Source: Ruegeria halocynthiae
GTDB taxonomy: Bacteria; Pseudomonadota; Alphaproteobacteria; Rhodobacterales; Rhodobacteraceae
Reading direction: 5' to 3'
Length of the DNA: 64,000 bases
NCBI RefSeq assembly: GCF_900106805.1
Contig: NZ_FNNP01000003.1
Span: 186,001 to 250,000, forward strand
The notes below the pieces were generated by a model. The model was not told the DNA's origin and made no database searches. It saw nothing but the letters and a program-made list of their open reading frames with translations. This document shows positions 25,161 to 34,401 of this stretch, in pieces; position 1 is the first letter of the stretch, and each line of letters opens with the position of its first letter. The position numbers were made by a program, and so were the translations under genes.

Positions 25161-26531
25161 TCAATAGCTGTATTCGGGATAAATCCGGGTCAAGTCGCCA
25201 TTCCAGTCACCATTGTAGTGATCCAGCAACTCATCCGCCGGAATCTTGCCCGTATCGATACTGTCCTTGAGCGCATTCAGGAAATGCGTCTCATCCTGCA
25301 CCAGACCACCAGCGCCGGGACGTGCGCGGGACGCTAGACCGGCCTCGGCAATCGAGACCACTTCACGCGCCAAATCATGCATATTGAGGTTGCCAACCTG
25401 CGCTTGCAGGCCATCCTTGGCAGCCTCGACCCGCAGCGCTTCGCGTGTCTCGGCATCCCAGCCCTTGACCAGATCCCAAGCGGCATCCAGTGCGGTTTGG
25501 TCATAAGTCAGACCGACCCAAAAGGCGGGCAGCGCGCACAGGCGGCGCCAAGGGCCACCATCGGCACCGCGCATTTCCATGAATTTCTTGATCCGCGCTT
25601 CGGGGAAGGCTGTGGTCAGGTGATCGGCCCAATCGGATAGGGTAGGTGTTTCACCGGGCAACGCAGGCAGCTTGCCTTGCAGGAAGTCGCGGAACGACAT
25701 GCCCAGCGCGTTGATGTACTCACCGTTGCGGTAAACAAAATACATCGGCACATCGAGCGCGTATTGCACATATGCTTCGAACCCGAAGCCTTCATCGAAC
25801 ACGAAGGGCAGCATACCCGTGCGCGCATCATCCAGATGCCGCCAGATATAGCTGCGCCAGCTTTTCTGACCGTTGACCTTGCCCTCGAGGAACGGGGAAT
25901 TCGCGAACAGCGCCGTGGCGACAGGTTGCAGAGCCAGAGCGACGCGCAGTTTCTGCACCATGTCGGCCTCGGACCCAAAGTCGATATTGACCTGAACCGT
26001 GCAGGTGCGCCGCATCATTGCGCGGCCCATGGTGCCGACCTTTTCCATATAGTCGTTCATCAGCCGATAGCGGCCTTTTGGCATCAACGGCATCTCGTCA
26101 TGGGTCCAGATCGGAGCGGCGCCCAGACCGATGAAGCCGACACCGATCTCATCGGCGATATCCTTCACCTCGCGCAGGTGCACGTTCACCTCATCGCAGG
26201 TCTCATGGATCGTCTCCAGCGGAGCACCGGAAAGTTCCAGCGCGCCGCCGGGTTCGAGGCTGACATTGGCCCCGTCTTTCTCAAGCCCGATCAGATGCCC
26301 GGATTCGCGCACCTCGGCCCAGCCATGACGGTCGCGCAAGCCCTCCAACACGGCCACAATGGAACGCGTGCCTTCGAACGGCAGGGGTTTCAGCGTATCC
26401 TTGCAGTAGCCAAACTTTTCATGCTCGGTTCCGATGCGCCAATCTTCCTTGGGCTTACAGCCCGATTCCAGATATTCGGCCAATTGCTCATGGCGTTCGA
26501 TCGGCCCGCCGCCGGACTGGGGGATGGACAT
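25161..26531 (-). CDS. gshA: Glutamate-cysteine ligase, plant/alphaproteobacterial type
   Basis: A 456-aa ATP-dependent ligase that joins glutamate and cysteine in the first step of glutathione synthesis. It belongs to the plant-type GCS2 family common in alphaproteobacteria: GTEHEKFGY at about residue 36, [26 protein letters not shown] and the MRGADGGPW block are visible. The ATG at 26531 gives the family length; the open frame to 26600 is upstream leader. It lies downstream of rsmE, a GNAT gene and a small membrane gene on the same strand, an order often seen in Rhodobacterales. Confidence 0.96.
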   Translation of the reverse strand: MSIPQSGGGPIERHEQLAEYLESGCKPKEDWRIGTEHEKFGYCKDTLKPLPFEGTRSIVAVLEGLRDRHGWAEVRESGHLIGLEKDGANVSLEPGGALELSGAPLETIHETCDEVNVHLREVKDIADEIGVGFIGLGAAPIWTHDEMPLMPKGRYRLMNDYMEKVGTMGRAMMRRTCTVQVNIDFGSEADMVQKLRVALALQPVATALFANSPFLEGKVNGQKSWRSYIWRHLDDARTGMLPFVFDEGFGFEAYVQYALDVPMYFVYRNGEYINALGMSFRDFLQGKLPALPGETPTLSDWADHLTTAFPEARIKKFMEMRGADGGPWRRLCALPAFWVGLTYDQTALDAAWDLVKGWDAETREALRVEAAKDGLQAQVGNLNMHDLAREVVSIAEAGLASRARPGAGGLVQDETHFLNALKDSIDTGKIPADELLDHYNGDWNGDLTRIYPEYSY

Positions 26532-26596
26532 GAACCGTGCTCCGATCCTGATGTGTCTGTCTAGATGGTCAGTCCTGAGCGCAAACCGCGCCAGTG

Positions 26597-27124
26597 TCAA
26601 TGCAGCCGCAGATGCGTCGGGCGCGAAGGTGTTCGTTCCCAGATCACCACCGGATGACCCGTGCCGCTGTTAAGTTCCGAGAGCATTTGTTCGGTTTTCA
26701 ATCCCGGAAGGCTGGAAAAAACATCAAACAGCGCCTCGGCGCCTTCTGCATTCACCGGAATGTGAAGAGTCGGCTGCCCCGGCTGGTCCAGAACCCAAAG
26801 CGCCGGGCGAGAAGTCGGGTCGAGCGCTAGGCGCTCAATCTCACGGGCGGCGATCATTCCGCCATCGAGGGGGCCAAGATATGTTATTTGCCCTTCGTCT
26901 ATGGTGACAACACCCGGGCCACCTGCGCCGGTACGAAACCGCCCGCGCTGTATGCCGATGATCGCCAGCGCAGCTGACACCGCAACCAACACCCAACCCA
27001 ACCAGCCCAGCAAACCGCCGGGGCCGCTGATCCAACTGAGCCCGAGGATCAGGACAAATCCTGCCACCATCACTTCGCGCCAGCGCCAAAGGGCCAGTTT
27101 TGCTTCGGGTCGAAAGAAACTCAT
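26597..27124 (-). CDS. Conserved hypothetical two-helix membrane protein
   Basis: A 175-aa protein. After a short basic start, residues 18-58 form two transmembrane helices (VMVAGFVLILGLSW and GWLGWVLVAVSAALAIIG). The remainder resembles a PH-like, mostly beta cytoplasmic domain (GVVTIDEGQITYLGPLDGGMIAAREIERLAL...). No family name is certain. Its ATG overlaps the stop of the GNAT gene (ATGA), so it is translated with it. Function unknown. Confidence 0.85.
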   Translation of the reverse strand: MSFFRPEAKLALWRWREVMVAGFVLILGLSWISGPGGLLGWLGWVLVAVSAALAIIGIQRGRFRTGAGGPGVVTIDEGQITYLGPLDGGMIAAREIERLALDPTSRPALWVLDQPGQPTLHIPVNAEGAEALFDVFSSLPGLKTEQMLSELNSGTGHPVVIWERTPSRPTHLRLH

Positions 27125-27969
27125 GCTGCGTCCTCCGGATTTGTGAACAGGACCAGCGAATACCGACCTGCGGGCCTGAACCCAATCGATATATAGGCAC
27201 GTGCCGCAGCATCGGAAGCCGCAAAGAGAACAGCGCGCGAGACACCAGAGGCGCGCGCCTCGGCCAAGTGCAGGGCAACGGCCAAACGCGCATAGCCCCG
27301 CCCGCGCAATTCTGGTGGCGTATAAACACCGCCAATCTGCACCACATCAGGCAGGCGCGCGTTGAATCCGGTCATGCTGACCGGTTCACCATCTATCAAC
27401 AGAGCTCTGTGTGACCCACGCTCAAAATAGGCCGTTACGTCTTTTACCGCCTGATGCTGCGCACGGGCCGGATCGAAATCCATGGCTTCGATCAGATAAC
27501 TTTCCCGCCACCCTTCGGTTACCGAGCGGTCGGCATCGGCAAGTGGCACCAGCTGTGCCCCGGGTAGATCCGGTACTTGAAGATGGTCCAACGACAGCGA
27601 GAACCCCGGCTCGTCGCTGTTCAGGGTGGCCGGCCGATCCTCCCAACCCGCAAGATGCATGATCCGGCGGGCCTGAGTGGCCTCGGCGGCAATGCCAAAC
27701 AGTGCGCGCCCCTGGATGAGCGCAATCGCATCCCTGAGCTCTTCGTCGGAACATTGCGGGCATTGCGGCAACACCATGCCCTCGTTTGTGATGGAAAAGA
27801 CAGCGCGCGGCCTGTCACCCAATACCCAGACATTCAACGCCCGCAGATCGTTGCCGCACAAGCCATAGTCGCGCAGATTGGCCAATGGAAACATCGAAGT
27901 CTGAATGTGCCAGAACAAAAACGCGTCGATCTGCGGCAGGTCTGACTGCGTAGCCGGTCGCCACGTCAC
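27121..27969 (-). CDS. GNAT family N-acetyltransferase
   Basis: A 282-aa protein starting at GTG 27969, which overlaps the rsmE stop (GTGA). The C-terminal half has the GNAT acetyl-CoA site: IGGVYTPPELRGRGYARLAVALHLAEA, with the R-G-x-G-Y-A loop at about residue 235. The N-terminal 130 residues look like a second, degenerate GNAT-like half. The acceptor is unknown. The frame is open further upstream, but that region lies inside rsmE and is not its own coding sequence. Confidence 0.88.
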   Translation of the reverse strand: MTWRPATQSDLPQIDAFLFWHIQTSMFPLANLRDYGLCGNDLRALNVWVLGDRPRAVFSITNEGMVLPQCPQCSDEELRDAIALIQGRALFGIAAEATQARRIMHLAGWEDRPATLNSDEPGFSLSLDHLQVPDLPGAQLVPLADADRSVTEGWRESYLIEAMDFDPARAQHQAVKDVTAYFERGSHRALLIDGEPVSMTGFNARLPDVVQIGGVYTPPELRGRGYARLAVALHLAEARASGVSRAVLFAASDAAARAYISIGFRPAGRYSLVLFTNPEDAA

Positions 27970-28691
27970 AACCAGTCCCCCAGCGCCTGCTGCCACATTG
28001 TCATCGCGGCAACCGCAGCCGTATCGGCACGCAGTACACGCGGCCCGAGACTGACCACATGAGCATAGGGTAAGGCTTTCAGACGCTTGCGCTCCGGCTC
28101 GGAAAACCCGCCTTCCGGGCCAATCAGAATCGCCCAAGGCCGACCCTTCTCGTTCTCGGCCAACTTCAGTGCTGCACCAACCTCAGCCTCGTCACAGAAC
28201 ATTAACTGGCGATATTCGGGCCAAGCGGCAAGAACGCGATCCAGACGCTGCAGATCGGTGACTTCGGGCACAAAGGTGCCGCCGCATTGCTCCGCCGCTT
28301 CGACCGCATGGGCCTGCAGGCGATCCTGCCGGATACGTTCGGAATTCGTGAACTCGGTCTGGACAGGCATGATCCGCGCCGCGCCCATTTCGGCTGCTTT
28401 TTCAACGATGAAATCGGTACGGGCCTTTTTGATCGGAGCAAAAAGCAGCCACAGATCAGGCGGTAGCTGCAAGGGCTTCGATTGCACAACGCAGGACAGA
28501 GCACCGCCCCGCTTGCCTGCCTCAGCCACCTCGGCAATCCATTCGCCATCGCTGCCATTGAACAGAGCGATACGCCCCCCAACCGAGAGGCGCATGACAC
28601 CAAACAGATAATGCGCCTGCTCACGCGTCAAAGGAACCGATTGCCCCGAACCCAAAGGGTGCTCTACATACAGTCTGATCTTCGCATTCAT
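27966..28691 (-). CDS. rsmE: 16S rRNA (uracil(1498)-N(3))-methyltransferase
   Basis: A 241-aa SPOUT-class enzyme that methylates U1498 of 16S rRNA near the decoding centre. Visible parts: an N-terminal PUA-like domain (HYLFGVMRLSVGGRIALFNGSDGEW), the KKARTDFIVEKAAEMGAARIMPVQTE block and the knotted SAM site WAILIGPEGGFSEPER followed by VSLGPRVLRADTAA. It starts the operon rsmE, GNAT, membrane protein, gshA and is divergent from ubiA with only 12 bases between start codons. Confidence 0.97.
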   Translation of the reverse strand: MNAKIRLYVEHPLGSGQSVPLTREQAHYLFGVMRLSVGGRIALFNGSDGEWIAEVAEAGKRGGALSCVVQSKPLQLPPDLWLLFAPIKKARTDFIVEKAAEMGAARIMPVQTEFTNSERIRQDRLQAHAVEAAEQCGGTFVPEVTDLQRLDRVLAAWPEYRQLMFCDEAEVGAALKLAENEKGRPWAILIGPEGGFSEPERKRLKALPYAHVVSLGPRVLRADTAAVAAMTMWQQALGDWL

Positions 28692-28703
28692 GAGACCTTA
28701 CAT

Positions 28704-29666
28704 ATGCAAGGCAATGCCCCAACACCAGACGGTCAAGTCGCCGATGCCGTAAGCGGCAACTGGGTCGACACTTACGCGCCTGCCTTTGCCCGCCCCTACC
28801 TGCGGCTCAGCCGGGCTGATCGACCCATTGGCACATGGCTGCTGCTGATTCCCTGCTGGTGGGGCCTGGCACTGGCTATGCTCAGCGATGGCACGCCCCG
28901 GTGGGAGGATCTTTGGATCGCAATTGGCTGCGCCATCGGTGCGTTCCTGATGCGCGGCGCCGGATGTACCTGGAACGACATCACAGATCGTGAGTTTGAC
29001 GGAAAAGTTGAGCGCACCCGGTCGCGCCCGATTCCATCCGGTCAGGTCAGCGTGCGTCAGGCCGTGTTCTGGATGGTGCTGCAATGCCTGTTGGCATTGG
29101 TGATTCTCCTGACATTCAATCGCGCCGCCATCGCAATGGGGGTCCTGTCGCTGTTGCCGGTTACGATCTATCCGTTTGCAAAACGTTTCACATGGTGGCC
29201 GCAGGCATTTCTTGGGTTGGCCTTCAACTGGGGTGCGTTGCTGGCCTGGACAGCCCATACCGGCACCGTGGGATGGCCTGCGATAACTCTCTACCTGTCA
29301 GGGATTGCCTGGACGCTGTTCTATGACACCATCTATGCCCATCAGGACGCCGAGGATGACGAACTGATCGGCATCAAATCCACTGCCCGGCTGTTTGGTA
29401 CCGATACGGCCCGGTGGCTCAAGTATTTTCTGGTTGGCACGGTCAGTCTGATGGGTTTTGCGATTGTCGATGCTGCATTGCCCGAAGCTTCAGTTCTCGC
29501 TTTGGTCGTTGCCCTTGGCGGACCCTGGGCAATGGGCTGGCACATGACCTGGCAACTGCGCGGACTGGACACCGAGGACAACACCAAATTGCTGCAGCTT
29601 TTCCGCGCCAACCGGGACACCGGCCTGATTCCGCTGATCTTCCTTTGCGTCGCCCTGTTGCTCTGA
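28704..29666 (+). CDS. ubiA: 4-hydroxybenzoate polyprenyltransferase
   Basis: A 320-aa integral membrane prenyltransferase that attaches the polyprenyl tail to 4-hydroxybenzoate in ubiquinone synthesis. The first Asp-rich motif is NDITDREFDGKVERTRSRP (NDxxDxxxD, about residues 93-101) and the second is DTIYAHQDAEDDELIGIKS (about 208-216). About eight hydrophobic helices are visible. The ATG at 28704 is the first sensible start; the frame continuing upstream lies inside the divergent rsmE. No clear ribosome binding site, which may indicate a leaderless or weak start. Confidence 0.97.
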   Translation: MQGNAPTPDGQVADAVSGNWVDTYAPAFARPYLRLSRADRPIGTWLLLIPCWWGLALAMLSDGTPRWEDLWIAIGCAIGAFLMRGAGCTWNDITDREFDGKVERTRSRPIPSGQVSVRQAVFWMVLQCLLALVILLTFNRAAIAMGVLSLLPVTIYPFAKRFTWWPQAFLGLAFNWGALLAWTAHTGTVGWPAITLYLSGIAWTLFYDTIYAHQDAEDDELIGIKSTARLFGTDTARWLKYFLVGTVSLMGFAIVDAALPEASVLALVVALGGPWAMGWHMTWQLRGLDTEDNTKLLQLFRANRDTGLIPLIFLCVALLL

Positions 29667-29732
29667 TTGCACCTCTGAGCCGGGCTCTGTATGAGTCCGG
29701 AACCAACCGCCCGAGGAGTCTCGATCCCGCCC

Positions 29733-31637
29733 ATGCGCCTGCCCTACCCCATCGCCGTTGCGTTGATTTTTGCAGTCTCTGCCGTGTTGTCGCTGGTGGC
29801 CGCAGGGTTTTCCGTCAGCAAGATCGAAGATGCCTCAGAATTGGCAGTGCGGCGGGCACTGAATCTGAAAGGGCACGATTGGGCCGAGGTCGAATCCGAC
29901 GGGCTGCGCGTTGTCCTGACCGGCATCGCACCCGATGAGGCCACTCGGTTCAACGCCCTTACCGCCGCGGGGACCGAAGTCGACACCTCGCGCGTGATCG
30001 ACGAGATGGAGGTCGCCCCAACAGCCGACCTGACCCCGCCGCGCTTTTCAGCCGAGATTTTGCGCAATGACAGCGGCATTTCAATCATCGGGCTGGTGCC
30101 CGCTAGCCTGGATCGTGAAGACCTGAAGGACAGACTGCAACGGCTTGATCGGGACTCACCCGTATCGGACCTGATGGAAAGCGCCGACTACCCCAAACCC
30201 AAGGGCTGGGATCAGGCCATCGACTATGCGATCAAGGCACTGTTTGACCTGCCGCGCGCCAAGATTTCGGCCAGCCCGGGGTTGGTGCGCATCACGGCCA
30301 TCGCGGACAGCCAGCAGGAAAAGGACCGGTTGGAGCAGCGCCTGAGCCGCGCCGCACCGCCGGGCCTGCGAATCGGTCTTTCAATCTCGGCGCCCCGCCC
30401 GGTGATCACTCCGTTTACCCTGCGCTATCTGATAAACGAGGATGGCGGCCAGTTCGACGCATGTTCGGCCCAGAGCGAAGAGGCCCGCGATCTCATCATT
30501 GCATCCGCGCGCGAGGCTGGTCTGACCGGACCCTATTCCTGCACGATCGGGCTGGGCGTCCCTTCGCCCCGCTGGCCCAACGCGGCTCAGCTGAGCATCC
30601 GCGCGCTGTCCGAACTTGGGCAGGGGTCGATCACCATGTCGGATGCCGACATAACTTTGGTCGCTGCTCAGGATGCAAACCCATTGCTGTTCGATCGCAT
30701 CGTAGGAGAGTTAGAGAACTCTCTTCCCGATGTATTTGTCCTGCATGCCGTTCTGCCCGAAGCGGAACCGGATGACGCTGCAGGACCCGTCGAATTCAGC
30801 GCCACGCTCAGCCCCGAGGGTCTGGTGCAACTGCGTGGCCGGGTAAGTGACGAAACCCTGCGCGATATGACCGACAGTTTCGCCCGCGCTGCCTTTGGCT
30901 CAGCACAGGTCTACACCGCCACTCGGGTGGTTCAGGACCTACCTGCCGATTGGCCGGTGCGTGTTCTGGCCGGGCTGGATGCTTTGGCACATCTGCACAA
31001 CGGTGCATTGACGGTCACTCCGGACGACGTTTCGCTGACGGGCATCAGTCATGACCCTGAAGCAAAGGCACGGATTGCCGGGCTGCTGTCGGACAAGCTG
31101 GGGGATGCGCAGGAATTCAGCCTGTCGATCACCTATGTAGACCCCCCTGCACCCCAGGATGCCTCCCCTGATCCGGAGGTCTGCGAAGAGCGGATCGCCG
31201 AAATTCAGAAAAGCGGCAAAATTGCATTCGAGCCTGGATCAGCAACCGTGGCCTCCGATTCGCGCGAGGCGCTGAACCAGATCGCCGACATCCTGCGTGA
31301 ATGCGGCCCAATCCGGTTAGAGATTCAGGGCCATACCGACAGTCAGGGCCGCGAGGAGATGAACCAGCAGCTCAGCCAAGCGCGCGCGCAGTCGATTCTG
31401 AACGAGCTGCGCGGTCGGCGCGTGCCGACCTCGAGCTTTTCAGCCGTCGGCTACGGTGAAACACAACCCATCGCAAACAATGAAACCGAGGAAGGTCGCG
31501 AAGAAAACCGCAGGATCGACTTTCACCTGATCCGGCCTGAACCAACGGCCAATACCGAGACCGGGCTTGAGGCCTTGGAAGCAGAAACAGAAACACCGAA
31601 CGCCGATGCCCCAGATGCGGGCACAGAGGACCAGTAA
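29733..31637 (+). CDS. OmpA family protein with BON-like repeats
   Basis: A 634-aa envelope protein. A hydrophobic N-terminal segment (residues 1-25) serves as signal or anchor. Several BON-like units follow (for example WAEVESDGLRVVLTGIAPDEATR near residue 50, and VEFSATLSPEGLVQLRGRVSD near 355), which in other proteins contact phospholipid. The C-terminal OmpA-like domain (about 490-605) has the peptidoglycan-binding core IRLEIQGHTDSQGREEMNQQLSQARAQ and NRRIDFHL. GAGGAG precedes the ATG at a rather long spacing. It should link the inner or outer membrane to peptidoglycan. The next gene begins one base after its stop. Confidence 0.92.
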   Translation: MRLPYPIAVALIFAVSAVLSLVAAGFSVSKIEDASELAVRRALNLKGHDWAEVESDGLRVVLTGIAPDEATRFNALTAAGTEVDTSRVIDEMEVAPTADLTPPRFSAEILRNDSGISIIGLVPASLDREDLKDRLQRLDRDSPVSDLMESADYPKPKGWDQAIDYAIKALFDLPRAKISASPGLVRITAIADSQQEKDRLEQRLSRAAPPGLRIGLSISAPRPVITPFTLRYLINEDGGQFDACSAQSEEARDLIIASAREAGLTGPYSCTIGLGVPSPRWPNAAQLSIRALSELGQGSITMSDADITLVAAQDANPLLFDRIVGELENSLPDVFVLHAVLPEAEPDDAAGPVEFSATLSPEGLVQLRGRVSDETLRDMTDSFARAAFGSAQVYTATRVVQDLPADWPVRVLAGLDALAHLHNGALTVTPDDVSLTGISHDPEAKARIAGLLSDKLGDAQEFSLSITYVDPPAPQDASPDPEVCEERIAEIQKSGKIAFEPGSATVASDSREALNQIADILRECGPIRLEIQGHTDSQGREEMNQQLSQARAQSILNELRGRRVPTSSFSAVGYGETQPIANNETEEGREENRRIDFHLIRPEPTANTETGLEALEAETETPNADAPDAGTEDQ

Positions 31638-31638
31638 A

Positions 31639-31959
31639 GTGAACAGAATCGAATTCGTAATCGCCACCGCAATCATCCTGTTCGCAGCATTCTGCATGGG
31701 CTGGTTTGCCAACTGGCTGGCTCATCGTCTGTCCCGCGTCCGTCAAAGCGACGTGGCTGATCTGGATCGGATGAGTCAGGAGTTGCACGAGGCCGAGGAA
31801 ACCCGTGATCAGGCGATCACCTATCTGCAACAGCGCGAAGCAGAGCTGACCAATCAGCTAACGCAGACCGAGGCTGAACTGAATGCGGCAATGGATGGAT
31901 TACGCGCAGCGCGGCAGGAAGCCGAGGAATTGCGCGGTCGGATCAACAACGCCGACTGA
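31639..31959 (+). CDS. Small one-helix membrane protein with a coiled coil
   Basis: A 106-aa protein starting with GTG at 31639, directly after the stop of the OmpA-like gene. One transmembrane helix (about residues 5-27, FVIATAIILFAAFCMGWFANWL) is followed by about 70 residues of heptad-like coiled coil rich in Glu, Gln and Ala (ADLDRMSQELHEAEETRDQA...). The close spacing suggests it is made together with, and may help, the OmpA-like protein. Function unknown. The frame upstream of the GTG overlaps the OmpA-like gene and is not used. Confidence 0.85.
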   Translation: MNRIEFVIATAIILFAAFCMGWFANWLAHRLSRVRQSDVADLDRMSQELHEAEETRDQAITYLQQREAELTNQLTQTEAELNAAMDGLRAARQEAEELRGRINNAD

Positions 31960-31964
31960 TTGAC

Positions 31965-32408
31965 CTACCACCGAGTCAGCGCGTCCTCGTCCTCGTCCTT
32001 GGCCGCGACCCATTCCTCGCCGGATTTGGTGATTTCTTTCTTCCAGAACGGCGCGCGGGATTTGAGGTAGTCCATCAGATACTCCGCCGCCTCAAACGCG
32101 TCCTTGCGATGGGGTGCAGCGGTGGCAACCATCATGATCCGATCACCCGCAGCAAGGCGCCCGTGGCGGTGGATCACCAGAACGTCCCCCAACGCCCAGC
32201 GATCCATTGCTTCTTGCGCAATCTTGGTCAGCGCACGTTCGGTCATGCCGGGATAGTGTTCGATCTCCATGACGTCCAGATCGCCGGTTGTCAGGTCGCG
32301 CACGACACCGGTGAAGGTCACGATGGCGCCATTTGCACCATCACCTGCGGCAAACGCATTTGCCTCGGCACCCAGATCGAACGGAGCCTCCTGCACCAGG
32401 ATACGCAT
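31965..32408 (-). CDS. moaE: Molybdopterin synthase catalytic subunit
   Basis: A 147-aa subunit that, with thiocarboxylated MoaD, converts precursor Z (cPMP) to molybdopterin. Conserved blocks: GAIVTFTGVVRD, MEIEHYPGMTERAL, the VIHRHGRLAAGDRIMMVATAAPHRKDAFEAAEYLMD stretch and the catalytic lysine region KSRAPFWKKE. Start is ATG at 32408, or GTG at 32417 three codons upstream overlapping moaD. It is downstream of pgsA and moaD on the same strand. Confidence 0.97.
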   Translation of the reverse strand: MRILVQEAPFDLGAEANAFAAGDGANGAIVTFTGVVRDLTTGDLDVMEIEHYPGMTERALTKIAQEAMDRWALGDVLVIHRHGRLAAGDRIMMVATAAPHRKDAFEAAEYLMDYLKSRAPFWKKEITKSGEEWVAAKDEDEDALTRW

Positions 32409-32409
32409 T

Positions 32410-32655
32410 TTAGCCACCGGTCATGGGCGGAAAAAACGCAACCTCGCGCACCCCCACCAACGGAGCGTCAAAGTCCGAAAGCTCCTGATCCAGCGCGACG
32501 CGCAGGGCGGACAGATCGGCGAATGCCGCAGCATAGCGATCCTCACGCGCACTCAGTTCTGCGACCAGATCAGAGACGGTTGCTGCTTGCGTCTCAACCT
32601 TTTCTTTCGGCAGGCCGATGCGTTCGCGGACCCAGGCAAAATACAGCACATCCAT
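32410..32655 (-). CDS. moaD: Molybdopterin synthase sulfur carrier subunit
   Basis: An 81-aa ubiquitin-fold sulfur carrier. It begins MDVLYFAWVRERIGLPKEKVE and ends in the required Gly-Gly (PPMTGG), which is thiocarboxylated to donate sulfur to MoaE. Spacing to pgsA is three bases and to moaE one base (or an overlap if the GTG is used), so pgsA-moaD-moaE is one operon. Confidence 0.96.
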   Translation of the reverse strand: MDVLYFAWVRERIGLPKEKVETQAATVSDLVAELSAREDRYAAAFADLSALRVALDQELSDFDAPLVGVREVAFFPPMTGG

Positions 32656-32658
32656 CCG

Positions 32659-33327
32659 TTAGCTCTCCTTCAAATGAGGCATGGCTTTCCGCAGATAGTC
32701 ATAGCCGGTGATCAATGTCAGTGTGGCTGCGATCCAGAGCAGCCACAGCCCGATACGGCCCGACCAGAACATGCCTTCAAGTTGCCAACGCATGTGGTTC
32801 AGATCTTCCACCTGACCCGTCAGTACCTGATCAATTGTCGTGGCATCCATGCCAAACGTAGCCATCACGAAGTAATGTTCAAATATCCCCTGCGAGAACA
32901 GGACCGCGATCGCGACCATCTGCGCCGTGGTTTTCCACTTGGCCAGCTTCGTCACTTTCAAAGTGCCGGCCACATCGCCCAGATATTCCCGCAGGCCCGA
33001 CACAAAAACTTCGCGAAACAGGATCACGGTGGCAGGCAGCACCAGCCAGGGCGTCCAGTGCTCGGCCGAGTACCCGACCAGAATCATGAGCGCGATCACC
33101 ACCATCGCCTTGTCCGCGATCGGGTCCAGCATGGCACCGATCTTGGTTTCTTGCGACCAAGCCCGTGCCAGATAGCCGTCGAACCAATCAGTTATGGCCG
33201 CAGACAGAAACAGGATCAGCGCAAACCAATCCGCGTAGGGTCGCGTGAAATACAGAAACATCACGGCAAGACCGGGTGCAGCCACAAGGCGCAGAACGGT
33301 CAGTATATTCGGCAGGTTCCAGTTCAT
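32659..33327 (-). CDS. pgsA: CDP-diacylglycerol-glycerol-3-phosphate 3-phosphatidyltransferase
   Basis: A 222-aa membrane enzyme making phosphatidylglycerol phosphate. The CDP-alcohol phosphotransferase motif D-G-x2-A-R-x8-G-x3-D-x3-D is complete in WFDGYLARAWSQETKIGAMLDPIADK (about residues 53-78). It starts MNWNLPNILTVLRL, a common PgsA start. Compared with E. coli it has an extra hydrophilic stretch of about 35 residues between late helices (EHYFVMATFGMDATTIDQVL...). First gene of the operon with moaD and moaE. Confidence 0.96.
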   Translation of the reverse strand: MNWNLPNILTVLRLVAAPGLAVMFLYFTRPYADWFALILFLSAAITDWFDGYLARAWSQETKIGAMLDPIADKAMVVIALMILVGYSAEHWTPWLVLPATVILFREVFVSGLREYLGDVAGTLKVTKLAKWKTTAQMVAIAVLFSQGIFEHYFVMATFGMDATTIDQVLTGQVEDLNHMRWQLEGMFWSGRIGLWLLWIAATLTLITGYDYLRKAMPHLKES

Positions 33328-33516
33328 GGCCCGGACCCTACATCGCCCGTCCGGGACAGAAAAGGCGGGGTCGCAAAAAACTGACCGGATACGGGCATTT
33401 GGTGCGCTTCGGGTCAAAGCGTCGCAATCGCAACCCCGCAACCAGATACGTCTTGGCGCCGGCAGGCTTTGCCTTCAGATTGTCGAGCGGCCCAGTCAGA
33501 AAGCGCCAGCACAGAC

Positions 33517-34401
33517 ATGACAACGAACATTCACACAGATTCCCGGTCGAACCTCGTCGGCAGCGGTTGGATGATCGCTGCCATGGCCTTGTTCGCGCTT
33601 GAGGATGCATTGCTGAAAGGCGCCTCTGCCGCTTTGCCCGTTTGGCAGGTATTGATTTTGTTCGGCACAGGCGGCGCGGTGATCTTTGCCTCTGTCGTAG
33701 CCTTGCGCGGCGGGCGCTTGTTTCACCCCGACGTCCTGTCCCGTCCGATGAAGGTCCGTGTGGTTTTCGAAGTATTCGGGCGAATGTTCTATCTGGTTGC
33801 GATCGCCCTGACCCCGCTGTCATCAGCGACTGTAATTCTGCAAGCCACGCCGCTGGTCGTGGTCGCCGGAGCGGCGCTGTTCTTTGGCGAAACTGTCGGT
33901 TGGCGACGCTGGAGCGCGATTCTGATCGGATTGATCGGTGTGGTCATCATCATTCGCCCTACGGGTCAGAGCTTTTCAGCGCTGTCTATTCTGGCCGTGC
34001 TGGGAATGTTGGGATTTGCGGGTCGCGATCTGGCCAGCCGTGCGGCACCGGCGACATTGGGCAGCGACGTGCTTGGGTTTTACGGCTTTCTGTCAATCAT
34101 CGTTGCGGGATTATTGTACCGATCATGGGAAGGTGCGCCAATGGCGGCGCTGACCACCCAGAGCGTTATGCTGATCGCCGCTGCTGTCGTCCTTGGGACA
34201 TTGGCTTATACCTCCCTGATGAAGGCCATGCGGACGGGTGAAGTTTCGTCAGTGACGCCGTTTCGCTATTCCAGACTGCTGTTCGGAATCGGGCTTGGCG
34301 TTTTCCTGTTCGGAGAGCAACTGGATCAGACCATGTGGATCGGCAGCGCATTGATCGTGGCCTCGGGGCTTTATATCCTCTGGCGGGGGCGGATGGCCTA
34401 G
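33517..34401 (+). CDS. DMT family (EamA) transporter
   Basis: A 294-aa integral membrane protein with ten predicted helices in two EamA repeats (about 15-150 and 155-290). Motifs such as [33 protein letters not shown] and [22 protein letters not shown] are typical of drug/metabolite exporters. Substrate unknown. The ATG at 33517 gives the usual length. Its TAG stop overlaps the stop of the convergent uvrC gene by three or four bases. Confidence 0.92.
   Translation: MTTNIHTDSRSNLVGSGWMIAAMALFALEDALLKGASAALPVWQVLILFGTGGAVIFASVVALRGGRLFHPDVLSRPMKVRVVFEVFGRMFYLVAIALTPLSSATVILQATPLVVVAGAALFFGETVGWRRWSAILIGLIGVVIIIRPTGQSFSALSILAVLGMLGFAGRDLASRAAPATLGSDVLGFYGFLSIIVAGLLYRSWEGAPMAALTTQSVMLIAAAVVLGTLAYTSLMKAMRTGEVSSVTPFRYSRLLFGIGLGVFLFGEQLDQTMWIGSALIVASGLYILWRGRMA

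Noticed and set aside
24035..26564. Plus-strand frames of 355 and 295 codons opposite pheS and gshA
   Set aside because: Shadow frames of GC-rich coding sequence; the minus-strand genes have complete family motifs.
32109..33384. Plus-strand frames (200 and 371 codons) across moaE-moaD-pgsA
   Set aside because: Antisense to three recognised genes with intact motifs.
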